A DNA stretch of 64,000 nucleotides from an uncultured Eubacterium sp. (GTDB taxonomy: Bacteria; Bacillota; Clostridia; Lachnospirales; Lachnospiraceae). The DNA is taken from NCBI GenBank assembly GCA_910583555.1, contig CAJTXO010000002.1, forward strand, positions 95,006 to 159,005, read 5' to 3'. Position 1 is the first letter of the stretch; every line of letters begins with the position of its first letter. Shown here in pieces: positions 26,695 through 33,908 of this stretch. Under the pieces are notes generated by a model. The model saw only the letters and a list, made by a program, of their open reading frames with translations. It made no database searches and was not told the DNA's origin. A program made the translations under genes and the position numbers.

Positions 26695-26838
26695 ATGCAG
26701 GAATTGATGAGGGAGTATGGCAGGATTATGGTGTCGGTCATAGCGGGCGTGATGGCTGTGGGGATTTTAGTGTATGCCTGTATTTGTATGGCCGCGTATT
26801 TCGAGTTTTTTGCGGATTGTCTGATGGGAGGGGGATGA
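26695..26838 (+). CDS. Micro-protein, one-helix Flp-like subunit 3
   Basis: A 47-residue protein MQELMREYGRIMVSV with one helix (~9-32) and a short aromatic/Gly tail (AAYFEFFADCLMGGG). GGAGGT at 26685-26690 selects ATG 26695; the open frame extends upstream to 26650 without a ribosome site. Same E-Y-G-x-[IL]-[ML]-V core as its neighbours. The stop overlaps the next ATG (ATGA). Confidence 0.7.
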   Translation: MQELMREYGRIMVSVIAGVMAVGILVYACICMAAYFEFFADCLMGGG

Positions 26839-27263
26839 AAATGAGATTATTGCTCGAAGAATATGGGAGGATGTTGGTTACGATTTTGGTCAGCGCTGTG
26901 CTGCTCGGCGTTATTTTCGCCGGGTTTATGCGGAAGTGGCAGCAGTTTGGCGGGGTGGAGGATAGTGTTAAAACAGAATTTAATACAGATGAGGAAAAAC
27001 GGACGCCGCCGGTTCTGGTGGCAAAGGATGTGAAGATCCATTCGGGAGAATCGGTGGAACTGGCAGACTGCGTGTCGGCTTCTGATTTTGATGGAAGCGA
27101 CATTTCTTCCCTCATACAGAAAAAATGTACCGGACGGGAGGCGGGGATCATTCGATATGACCTAAAGGTTACAAGTCCGGTGACGGGAAAGAGCGTGGGC
27201 GGGAAGCTGGTAATACTCGTGGACTGTCCCGGGGATGGAGGTGACGGCCCGGTATGCGGATGA
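26835..27263 (+). CDS. Flp-like subunit 4 with DUF5011-like extracellular domain
   Basis: A 142-residue protein. Residues 1-~30 repeat the family start (LLLEEYGRMLVTILVSAV) and form one membrane helix; residues ~60-135 resemble a DUF5011/cadherin-like beta domain (KIHSGESVELADCVSASDFDG and a VTSPVTGKSVGGKLVILVD strand pair). A pilin-like helix with a beta domain suggests a minor or tip subunit. ATG 26835 overlaps the preceding stop as ATGA; ATG 26841 is spaced better from GGGAGGGGG and may be the true start. The related beta domain in the adhesin at 21219 suggests interaction. Confidence 0.7.
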   Translation: MKMRLLLEEYGRMLVTILVSAVLLGVIFAGFMRKWQQFGGVEDSVKTEFNTDEEKRTPPVLVAKDVKIHSGESVELADCVSASDFDGSDISSLIQKKCTGREAGIIRYDLKVTSPVTGKSVGGKLVILVDCPGDGGDGPVCG

Positions 27264-27580
27264 TCATAGAACATTTTATAACCTTTTTACTTCTTTTAAT
27301 CTTTATCTGGATCGGCATGGCGTATATCATTCAGAATATGGCGTATTCCAGCGCGAGGGAATTTCACGGGGCGGTGGTGACGCAGCTCGAAAACAGCTAT
27401 TTTGACGAAGCCGTGGCGGAAGACTGCCGCCGGAAGGCGGCAAGGGCCGGGTATGAACTGGATATCCGGGTGTACGGGAGTGGAAATGAAAAAGATGCGA
27501 AAGTCACGCTGGCATTTCACTATACGATCCCCTTGGCAGGGATACGGAAAATATATAAAATAGAGGGGTATTCAAGATGA
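27254..27580 (+). CDS. TadE-like minor filament subunit
   Basis: A 108-residue protein with a hydrophobic helix at ~8-28 (FITFLLLLIFIWIGMAYII) followed by ~80 polar residues with a beta-rich end (VTLAFHYTIPLAGIRKIYKI). TadE/TadF-type minor subunits have this build. GGAGGTGA at 27237-27244 serves ATG 27254. It overlaps the preceding gene by 10 bases and the next by 4, so the set is tightly coupled. The family call is by size, topology and position only. Confidence 0.62.
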   Translation: MRMIIEHFITFLLLLIFIWIGMAYIIQNMAYSSAREFHGAVVTQLENSYFDEAVAEDCRRKAARAGYELDIRVYGSGNEKDAKVTLAFHYTIPLAGIRKIYKIEGYSR

Positions 27581-28011
27581 AATCAATCGTCATATCGTCC
27601 ATATGTATCAGTTCAATCCTGCTCGTCCTGACGATACAGTCGGAGGTGAACCGAACGGCAAGCTATAAACAGGAATTGGAAGAAGCGCTTTCTCTGTCTG
27701 TTTCCCAGACGTTGAAGGAAGTTATGGAGCAGGAAAGCTATGGGATCGAGGATCGGAACCAATTTATAGCCGCCTTCTTACAGGCCCTGGTCATGAGAAC
27801 GAATTCAGATGCGGATATGACAGTAAGCGTCATTTCGGCCGATATGGAAAAGGGGATGCTTGATATTGAGGTGAAGGAGAGGATCATGGATCTGGAGGGG
27901 AGAACTGGGGAAGGGAAACAGGACAATGTCCCCTCAGACGAAAACATCGCCCTCTATGAGGGCGATGAAGTAGTCGTGAGAAGAACAGTTATTTTTGATC
28001 ATTCTGCTTGA
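27577..28011 (+). CDS. TadF-like minor filament subunit or assembly protein
   Basis: A 144-residue protein with an N-terminal helix at ~4-20 (VISSICISSILLVLTIQSEV) then a helical stretch (YKQELEEALSLSVSQTLKEV) and a beta-rich end. The layout matches TadE/F-like proteins and archaeal or Gram-positive minor pilins, without clear family motifs. It is the last gene of the Tad-like operon; its stop is only three bases from the stop of the convergent CorC gene. Confidence 0.6.
   Translation: MKSIVISSICISSILLVLTIQSEVNRTASYKQELEEALSLSVSQTLKEVMEQESYGIEDRNQFIAAFLQALVMRTNSDADMTVSVISADMEKGMLDIEVKERIMDLEGRTGEGKQDNVPSDENIALYEGDEVVVRRTVIFDHSA
27946..27966 (-). terminator. Terminator-like hairpin for the minus-strand CorC transcript inside the last pilus-operon gene
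   Basis: ATCGCCCTC (27946-27954) and GAGGGCGAT (27958-27966) form a perfect 9-bp stem. On the minus strand it is followed by GTTTTCG, a short T tract. It lies in the coding sequence of the convergent gene, because the two stop codons are three bases apart and leave no room for a terminator. Confidence 0.45.
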
Positions 28012-28014
28012 GAA

Positions 28015-29313
28015 TCATTCGTCTTCTTGTACCGGCTGGGGTTTTATGAGTACGTGGACTTTGTCGATGCGGTTCTTTTCTGTTTCGAGAACCGTGTAGA
28101 CCGCGTAATCATCTTCGGTATGTTCGCCCGGTGCCGGAAAATGCTGTAAGAGCTTTATGATATGTCCCGAGATGGAATCATATTCATCCGATTCGATCGG
28201 CAAAAACAGCCGTTCGTTTACATCGCTCAGTGGAGTAGAGCCGAGCAGGATAAATTCATTATCAGAGACGACTTGGATCTCATCCTCCTCATCGGCATCG
28301 TATTCATCCCGGATTTCCCCGACGATCTCTTCCACGAGGTCTTCCATCGTGATCAGGCCGGAGAGAGCGCCGTACTCGTCGAGAACAATGGTCATCGGGA
28401 TCGAATCCTTCCGCATTTCCATAAAAAGCTCTGACACGTTTTTGTATTCATACGTAACGTGGGCATCCCGGATCAGGTCCCTAAGTACAAAATCTTTTTT
28501 GTCACCGTTATAAAACACGAAGTCCTTTAAATTGATGATACCGACGATATTGTCAATGGTGTCATCGTAGACCGGCATTCGCGCGTACTTATTTTCGGTA
28601 AACAGGGAGAGAAGATCGTCATACGAGGTAGATAGTTCTACCATACATATGTCCAAACGCGGGATCATAACATCTTTGGCGATGGAATCTCCAAAATCCA
28701 CGATATTCGTGATCATTTTTCGCTCTTCACTTTCGATCACACCCTCTTCGTGGCTGACGTCCACGAAGGTACGTAGTTCATCTTCGGTAATACCTTTATT
28801 TTTACCACTCGTATCCACACGCAGCAGAAACAGTATAAAAAGGACAAACTTGTCAATGATAAAAATGACAGGAGTCAGCAGTTTCGTTAAAAGCAGGATG
28901 GAGCGGCTAAATAGCAGCGCGAATTTTTCCGCGTTGATAGTTGCTGCTGTTTTCGGGGTGATCTCACCGAAAATCAGGATGAGAAATGTCAGTATTCCTG
29001 TAGCGATACCGGCTCCGATACTCGTGTTTTCTTCGAGTCCGATTCGTTTGCACACCGTAAAGGCAAACGAAGTCGAGATGGAGGAGGCAGACAGGTTTAC
29101 GATGTTGTTGCAGATCAGGATGCAGCTCAACATCTTTGACTGGTTTTCCAGCAGCTTTATGACCCGCATGGCTGCCTTGTTCTTATCTTCTGCAAGAGCG
29201 CGCATTTTCAGCTTGCTCACCGTGGTAAGTGCTGTCTCTGCAGAAGAGAAAAAAGCAGATAATAAAAGCAGCACTACAATGATCAATATCGTGATCGCGT
29301 CACCGGGATCCAA
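28015..29313 (-). CDS. CNNM/CorC-type membrane protein (hemolysin family)
   Basis: A 432-residue protein with an N-terminal DUF21 (CNNM) domain of about four helices (LLLLSAFFSSAETALTT, FLILIFGEITPK), a pair of CBS domains (~205-330; MIPRLDICMVE, MTIVLDEYG) and a C-terminal CorC/HlyC domain. Members are linked to magnesium or cobalt export. The frame opens at GTG 29322, but that codon overlaps the AAGGAG ribosome site (29322-29327); TTG 29313 has normal spacing and gives the usual MDPGD-type start. It follows the ABC-F gene by 26-35 bases in the same direction. Confidence 0.92.
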   Translation of the reverse strand: MDPGDAITILIIVVLLLLSAFFSSAETALTTVSKLKMRALAEDKNKAAMRVIKLLENQSKMLSCILICNNIVNLSASSISTSFAFTVCKRIGLEENTSIGAGIATGILTFLILIFGEITPKTAATINAEKFALLFSRSILLLTKLLTPVIFIIDKFVLFILFLLRVDTSGKNKGITEDELRTFVDVSHEEGVIESEERKMITNIVDFGDSIAKDVMIPRLDICMVELSTSYDDLLSLFTENKYARMPVYDDTIDNIVGIINLKDFVFYNGDKKDFVLRDLIRDAHVTYEYKNVSELFMEMRKDSIPMTIVLDEYGALSGLITMEDLVEEIVGEIRDEYDADEEDEIQVVSDNEFILLGSTPLSDVNERLFLPIESDEYDSISGHIIKLLQHFPAPGEHTEDDYAVYTVLETEKNRIDKVHVLIKPQPVQEDE

Positions 29314-29348
29314 AAAAATCACTCCTTATTCTGTATAGTTTTTATTGA

Positions 29349-30959
29349 TTAACTTAATGCCTGGCGCTTTCTGGCCATTTCATCGCTGTCGAGGTATTCA
29401 TCGTAGGTCGTTACTTTATCGATCATGCCGTTAGGCGTAAATTCGATGATCCGGTTGGCGATGGTCTGGATGAACTGGTGGTCCTGGGAGGTGAACAGTA
29501 CAACCCCCGGGAACTTGATGAGGCCGTTGTTCACAGATGTGATCGATTCCATATCCAAATGGTTGGTCGGCTCATCTAAGATCAGTGCGTTGGCACCAAG
29601 CATCATCATTTTTGATAACATAACACGGACTTTTTCTCCACCGGAGAGGACGTTGACTTTTTTCAGGCCGTCATCGCCGGAGAACAGCATCCTTCCCAAA
29701 AAACCGCGCACGTAAGTGGCGTCTTTTTCTGGGGAGAACGGCATGAGCCAGTCTACGATCGTATCACTTCCAGCGAAATCCTTCGTGTTGTCTTTCGGGA
29801 AATAGGCCTGACTCGTGGTGATGCCCCACTTGTAGTCCCCTTCGTCCGGTTCGATCTCACCGGCGAGAATTTGGAACAGTGTCGTGGCAGCAATCCCGTA
29901 CGAACCGACAAAGGCGATCTTATCGTCGTGTCCGACTGTGAAGGAAACGTTATCCAACACTTTTTCGCCGTCGATCGTTTTGGAGAGGTTCGTCACAGTC
30001 AGCACTTCGTTCCCGATCTCACGGTCTGGTTTGAAATCCACATAAGGATATTTCCGGCTTGACGGGCGAAGGGTGTCCAGTTCGATTTTTTCCAAGGCAC
30101 GTTTACGGGAAGTCGCCTGTTTGGATTTGGAAGCATTGGCGCTGAAGCGCTGGATGAACTCCTGGAGTTCTTTGATCTTTTCTTCCTTCTTTTTGTTGGC
30201 TTCCTTCATCTGCTTGATCATCAGCTGGCTTGATTCATACCAGAAATCGTAGTTTCCGGCATATAACTGCATTTTGGCATAGTCGATATCCACCGTATGT
30301 GTGCAGACTTTATTCAAAAAGTAGCGGTCGTGGGATACGACGATGATCGTATTGTCAAAGTTGATCAAAAATTCTTCCAGCCAGCGGATGGCATCGAGAT
30401 CCAGATGGTTCGTCGGCTCGTCCAGCAGCAGGATGTCCGGATTTCCAAACAGCGCCCTTGCCAGAAGGACTTTGACTTTATCGTTGCCGGACAACTCGCT
30501 CATCAGCTTGTCGTGGAGTTCAGTTTCGATGTTCAACCCGTTTAAGAGCGTGGCAGCATCGGATTCCGCTTCCCATCCGTTCATGGCCGCAAAATCGGCT
30601 TCAAGTTCGCTTGCGCGGATGCCGTCTTCATCGGTAAAGTCTTCTTTGGCATAAATGGCATCTTTTTCTTTCATAATGTCATAGAGCTGCTGGTTTCCCA
30701 TGATCACCGTGTCCAGTACCACGAAGTCATCGTATTTAAAGTGATCCTGTTCCAGAACAGACAGCCGTTCGCCCGGCGTCATGATAATATCGCCCTGGGT
30801 CGGCTCGAGTTCGCCGGAGAGGATTTTTAAAAAGGTGGATTTACCGGCTCCGTTGGCACCGATAATCCCGTAGCAGTTGCCCTCCGTAAATTTTATGTTG
30901 ACATCTTCAAAAAGCGCTTTCTTACCGAAACGCAGGGTAACATTACTTGCTTGTATCAT
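29349..30959 (-). CDS. ABC-F family ATPase (YkpA/YbiT-like)
   Basis: A 536-residue cytoplasmic protein with two ATPase domains and no membrane part. Domain 1 has GANGAGKSTFLK and LLLDEPTNHLD; domain 2 has the altered Walker A GSYGIAATTLF (usual GxNGxGKTTL), signature VLSGGEKVRVMLSK and ALILDEPTNHLD. The domain 1 signature is LSGNDKVKVLLAR rather than LSGGE. A charged linker (KKKEEKIKELQEF) joins them. ABC-F proteins act on ribosomes. The missing Lys in the second Walker A (AATT instead of GKTT) suggests that site is impaired. Confidence 0.9.
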   Translation of the reverse strand: MIQASNVTLRFGKKALFEDVNIKFTEGNCYGIIGANGAGKSTFLKILSGELEPTQGDIIMTPGERLSVLEQDHFKYDDFVVLDTVIMGNQQLYDIMKEKDAIYAKEDFTDEDGIRASELEADFAAMNGWEAESDAATLLNGLNIETELHDKLMSELSGNDKVKVLLARALFGNPDILLLDEPTNHLDLDAIRWLEEFLINFDNTIIVVSHDRYFLNKVCTHTVDIDYAKMQLYAGNYDFWYESSQLMIKQMKEANKKKEEKIKELQEFIQRFSANASKSKQATSRKRALEKIELDTLRPSSRKYPYVDFKPDREIGNEVLTVTNLSKTIDGEKVLDNVSFTVGHDDKIAFVGSYGIAATTLFQILAGEIEPDEGDYKWGITTSQAYFPKDNTKDFAGSDTIVDWLMPFSPEKDATYVRGFLGRMLFSGDDGLKKVNVLSGGEKVRVMLSKMMMLGANALILDEPTNHLDMESITSVNNGLIKFPGVVLFTSQDHQFIQTIANRIIEFTPNGMIDKVTTYDEYLDSDEMARKRQALS

Positions 30960-30994
30960 TGTATTTCATTCCTTTCAATGCACGTATACTCATT

Positions 30995-31022
30995 ATTTTA
31001 CTAAAAAACTGTGATTTTGCAA
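30995..31022 (-). promoter_or_regulatory. Promoter of the ABC-F/CorC unit
   Basis: On the minus strand TTGCAA (31022-31017) is followed after 16 bases by TAAAAT (31000-30995), 36 bases upstream of the ABC-F ATG. Confidence 0.6.
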
Positions 31023-31064
31023 GTGTTTTTGTAAAAATAAATGGAGAACTCTGATTTTTGTGTC

Positions 31065-31093
31065 TTGTGATTGCAAAATAGATGTGCTAAAAT
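31065..31093 (+). promoter_or_regulatory. Promoter of the GH13-like gene
   Basis: TTGTGA (31065-31070), 17-base spacer, TGC-extended TAAAAT (31088-31093), about 100 bases before the ATG at 31197. Confidence 0.55.
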
Positions 31094-31196
31094 AAAAAAA
31101 TACCGGGGTGATCACGAGTAGTAAAATAGGAACAGCATAATTGTTTAGATGGCGCACAAAAAAGCGGAACATAAAAATTTGAGGAAGACAGAATAG

Positions 31197-32984
31197 ATGA
31201 AGACAATAGAGAATGGACGTTTTTTGATAAATCGAGTGAGAAATTTACGAGAAGGCGTGTTTGCGTCAGAGACAGGGGATAAGGTTGAGATCACGGTATG
31301 GTGCAGGGATTCCTATGACTGCAGGCTGTGCCTTTATCGTGAGAAAAAGCTTTTATATAAAATTCCGATGTTTTCCATGATAGAACTGGGGGCGCCGGAT
31401 CTGTTCAGCGTGCGGCTGGAGGGTGAGGGGGTCACGGCATTTTTGGAGCAGTGTGAGTATATATTCGAGGCCGGCGGAAAGCTGGTCAATGATCCGTATA
31501 TGCGCGCGACGGCGGGGCGTGAGACGTTTGGCAGGAAGGCGAAGCTGCGTGGGCGCTTTACTTTCGAACGCTTTGACTGGACCGGGGAAAAGCGGGTCCA
31601 TATTCCGTTTGAGGACATGATCCTGTATCAGTGTCATCTGCGCGGGTTTACGAAACACCGGAGTTCCGGGGTGGAGCATCCGGGGACTTTTTCCGGGTTT
31701 ACAGAAAAATTGAACTATATCCGGGAACTTGGGGTCAATACGATCCTGTTTCTGCCGGTTTATGATTTTAATGAATGGATGGATGTGGGAGAAAAAAAGG
31801 TAAATTACTGGGGATACACAGGGGATGCCAGCTATTTTGCCCCAAAGGCTTCCTATTCTTCTGATGGGAGCCGGGCTGTGGTGGAAATGAAGCAGATGAT
31901 CAAAAAGATCCATCAAAACGGAATGAATATTTTTATGGATATCCATTTTGTCAACCGTTCGCCGGAATTTATCGTAAGATGCCTGAAATACTATGTAATC
32001 GAGTACCATATCGACGGATTTCTTGTGAATACCGATGTCGTGTCAAAAGACTGGATCGATGAAGACCCGGTGCTGCGCCAGTGCAGATTTTTCGGGAGTG
32101 GCTGGAATCAGGTTTCTACGGTAAACGGAGAGAAAAAGCTGGGTGTTTTTAACGATGAGTTCTCGACGGTGTCGCGGCGCTTCTTAAAGAGTGACGAAGG
32201 GCAGGTTTCCGATTTTTTCCGCCTGTTCAAAGCGGATGAGGGAGCGGTTGGGAGGATACACTATATTACGCAGAAAAACGGATTTACGTTGCGCGATCTT
32301 GTTTCATACGATGTGAAGCACAATGAGGCAAACGGGGAACGGAATCGTGACGGAACGGAATTTAATTACAGCTGGAACTGCGGCCAGGAAGGAAGCAGCC
32401 GGAGAAAGGCCGTCAATATGATGCGTCTCAGGCAGACGAAAAATGCGCTCTGTATGCTGTTTTTAGGGCTGGCTTCGCCGATGCTTCTGGCCGGAGATGA
32501 ATTCTGCCGCACGCAGAAAGGAAATAACAACGCCTATTGCCATGATAACGCGTCTACCTGGCTGGACTGGAACCTGCTGGAAAAAAACAAAGAAGTTTAC
32601 GAATTTGCCAGGATGCTGATCCAGTTCCGGAAAGAGTGCCAGTTATATCAAAGGGAAGAGAGACTGACCAGTATGGATACGCGGGGAGTCGGGGCGCCCG
32701 GGGTGTCCGCTCATGGGATCGAGCCGTGGGAAGTGAACTTTTCCTATTACAGCCGGGAGATCGGAATCCTCTTTTACGGAACATACTACGGCGGAAAATC
32801 CATCTATATGATATTCAATTTCCACTGGGACGCCCACGAATTTTACCTGCCGGTCGTCAACAGCACGAAGACCTGGAATGTCCTGTTTGATACGGGCAGG
32901 ACTGGCGGAGTGGTAAAAGAGAGAGGAATCAAAAAATACATCGTATCCCCGCGTTCCGTCGTTGTATTTGAAAGTGAGAAATAA
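31197..32984 (+). CDS. GH13 (isoamylase/GlgX-like) protein lacking catalytic residues
   Basis: A 595-residue cytoplasmic protein with an N-terminal CBM48-like region (~10-100), a GH13 barrel (~130-520) and a C-terminal beta domain. VSYDVKHNEANGERNRDGTE is the hallmark of the debranching group. The catalytic regions are altered: region II reads DGFLVNTD where enzymes have GFRxD (Arg and nucleophile Asp lost), the general-acid segment reads FFGSGWN where AEPWD is usual, and region IV reads ITQKNGFTL where TAHDGFTL is usual. All three carboxylates are therefore replaced. It is probably a glycan-binding or regulatory pseudoenzyme. No signal peptide is seen. Confidence 0.85.
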   Translation: MKTIENGRFLINRVRNLREGVFASETGDKVEITVWCRDSYDCRLCLYREKKLLYKIPMFSMIELGAPDLFSVRLEGEGVTAFLEQCEYIFEAGGKLVNDPYMRATAGRETFGRKAKLRGRFTFERFDWTGEKRVHIPFEDMILYQCHLRGFTKHRSSGVEHPGTFSGFTEKLNYIRELGVNTILFLPVYDFNEWMDVGEKKVNYWGYTGDASYFAPKASYSSDGSRAVVEMKQMIKKIHQNGMNIFMDIHFVNRSPEFIVRCLKYYVIEYHIDGFLVNTDVVSKDWIDEDPVLRQCRFFGSGWNQVSTVNGEKKLGVFNDEFSTVSRRFLKSDEGQVSDFFRLFKADEGAVGRIHYITQKNGFTLRDLVSYDVKHNEANGERNRDGTEFNYSWNCGQEGSSRRKAVNMMRLRQTKNALCMLFLGLASPMLLAGDEFCRTQKGNNNAYCHDNASTWLDWNLLEKNKEVYEFARMLIQFRKECQLYQREERLTSMDTRGVGAPGVSAHGIEPWEVNFSYYSREIGILFYGTYYGGKSIYMIFNFHWDAHEFYLPVVNSTKTWNVLFDTGRTGGVVKERGIKKYIVSPRSVVVFESEK

Positions 32985-33009
32985 AAAAGCCTCCTTTCGG
33001 GAGGCTTTT
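32985..33009 (+). terminator. Terminator of the GH13-like gene
   Basis: AAAAGCCTCC (32985-32994) pairs with GGAGGCTTTT (33000-33009) around TTTCG. It starts immediately after the stop codon. Confidence 0.85.
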
Positions 33010-33058
33010 ACCCCAAAGGAGGCTTTCTCTCCAAGGGAGCTTTCACCCCTGGAGAGGC
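33000..33058. repeat. Three imperfect ~18-bp tandem copies of the terminator 3' arm
   Basis: GGAGGCTTTTACCCCAA, GGAGGCTTTCTCTCCAA and GGAGCTTTCACCCCTGG follow one another; each resembles the 3' arm of the terminator just upstream. They suggest local slippage duplication of a terminator half. Confidence 0.55.
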
Positions 33059-33074
33059 GCTCTGACTTGCCGAC

Positions 33075-33266
33075 TTAGAAGTTGTGGTCCGCTGCGATCG
33101 GGTCAAACAGGTCTAATTTGCAGTGCTTGTCGGAGGCGAAATGTTTGCATGTCGTACAGGACACATCAACATCACCGGCTTTATTCGTGCAGGTACAGCA
33201 GTCTTTCGGGCTGTATGCGCTGCAGTTTTTAGCTACGTTTTTATACGTGGATTCACTTGCTCTCAT
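33075..33266 (-). CDS. Cys-rich 63-residue miniprotein
   Basis: A small protein with eight Cys in the patterns NCSAYSPKDCCTCTNK and SCTTCKHFASDKHCKLD, consistent with a metal-binding knuckle fold similar in kind to DUF1540 proteins. The frame is open farther upstream, but ATG 33266-33264 follows a good AAGGAG site (33279-33274) and is chosen. It is transcribed toward the terminator region of the GH13-like gene. No function is assigned. Confidence 0.72.
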   Translation of the reverse strand: MRASESTYKNVAKNCSAYSPKDCCTCTNKAGDVDVSCTTCKHFASDKHCKLDLFDPIAADHNF

Positions 33267-33375
33267 TGTTGTTCTCCTTTCAAGTAATAATGATTTTGAG
33301 ACATCAGAACATGTCTTACTGTATATTGTCCGCAAATAAAAGTGAAATATTCTGGATAAATGAGGTATTCGTTCA

Positions 33376-33825
33376 ATGAAATGTTATCGGATCGAAGATG
33401 TGAAAGAGTTTATGGAACTTCTTCTTTTGAAGGAAGTTTTTGACAAATTTTGTATGGGAAGTATGGAACTGAAAACGCTCGTATCTTTTTCGGTGAAAGG
33501 AAACCTGCTTTCGGACTGGCTCGATGAGGAAGCGAAGGAACGTTACGGGATGTCGGAGTATGTGCCGTGGAAGCTGTTCCGGCCGACGGCATTTTCCCTC
33601 ATCCGGGGAAAGCAGACGCCGACGGTGCTGCGGATCCAGTTCGTACATTATATGGACAATGGCGACTGCGGCGGACTGCGCATACAGTTTGAAAACGGCG
33701 AGCTGACCTGTATGAGTTCTTTTACGGCCGCGGAATTTTCGCTGGAAAGAAACGCAGAACAGATGTGGGATGAAAATTGTTATTATTTTCTGAAAAAAAA
33801 TAATATTCTGGCAACCGAATTGTAA
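33376..33825 (+). CDS. DUF5721 family protein
   Basis: A 149-residue protein recognised as DUF5721. MKCYRIEDVKEFMELLLL opens it; WKLFRPTAFSLIRGKQTPT and the VLRIQFVHYM and FENGELTCMSSFTAAEFS strands follow. It looks cytoplasmic and alpha/beta. Family function is unknown to me. It stands alone between the Cys-rich gene and the polymerase gene, with no strong ribosome site visible. Confidence 0.8.
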   Translation: MKCYRIEDVKEFMELLLLKEVFDKFCMGSMELKTLVSFSVKGNLLSDWLDEEAKERYGMSEYVPWKLFRPTAFSLIRGKQTPTVLRIQFVHYMDNGDCGGLRIQFENGELTCMSSFTAAEFSLERNAEQMWDENCYYFLKKNNILATEL

Positions 33826-33908
33826 TCAAATAACTGATCCAAAACAAAAGTAATAATTATCCTGTTAAAACAGATACTATTGTTAAAAGCAGGATTGGAG
33901 ACTTTTGT

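Noticed and set aside
33840..33900. LexA box upstream of the Y-family polymerase gene
   Set aside because: CTGTTAAAACAG and TGTTAAAA stretches occur, but no GAAC-N4-GTTC type SOS box is present.
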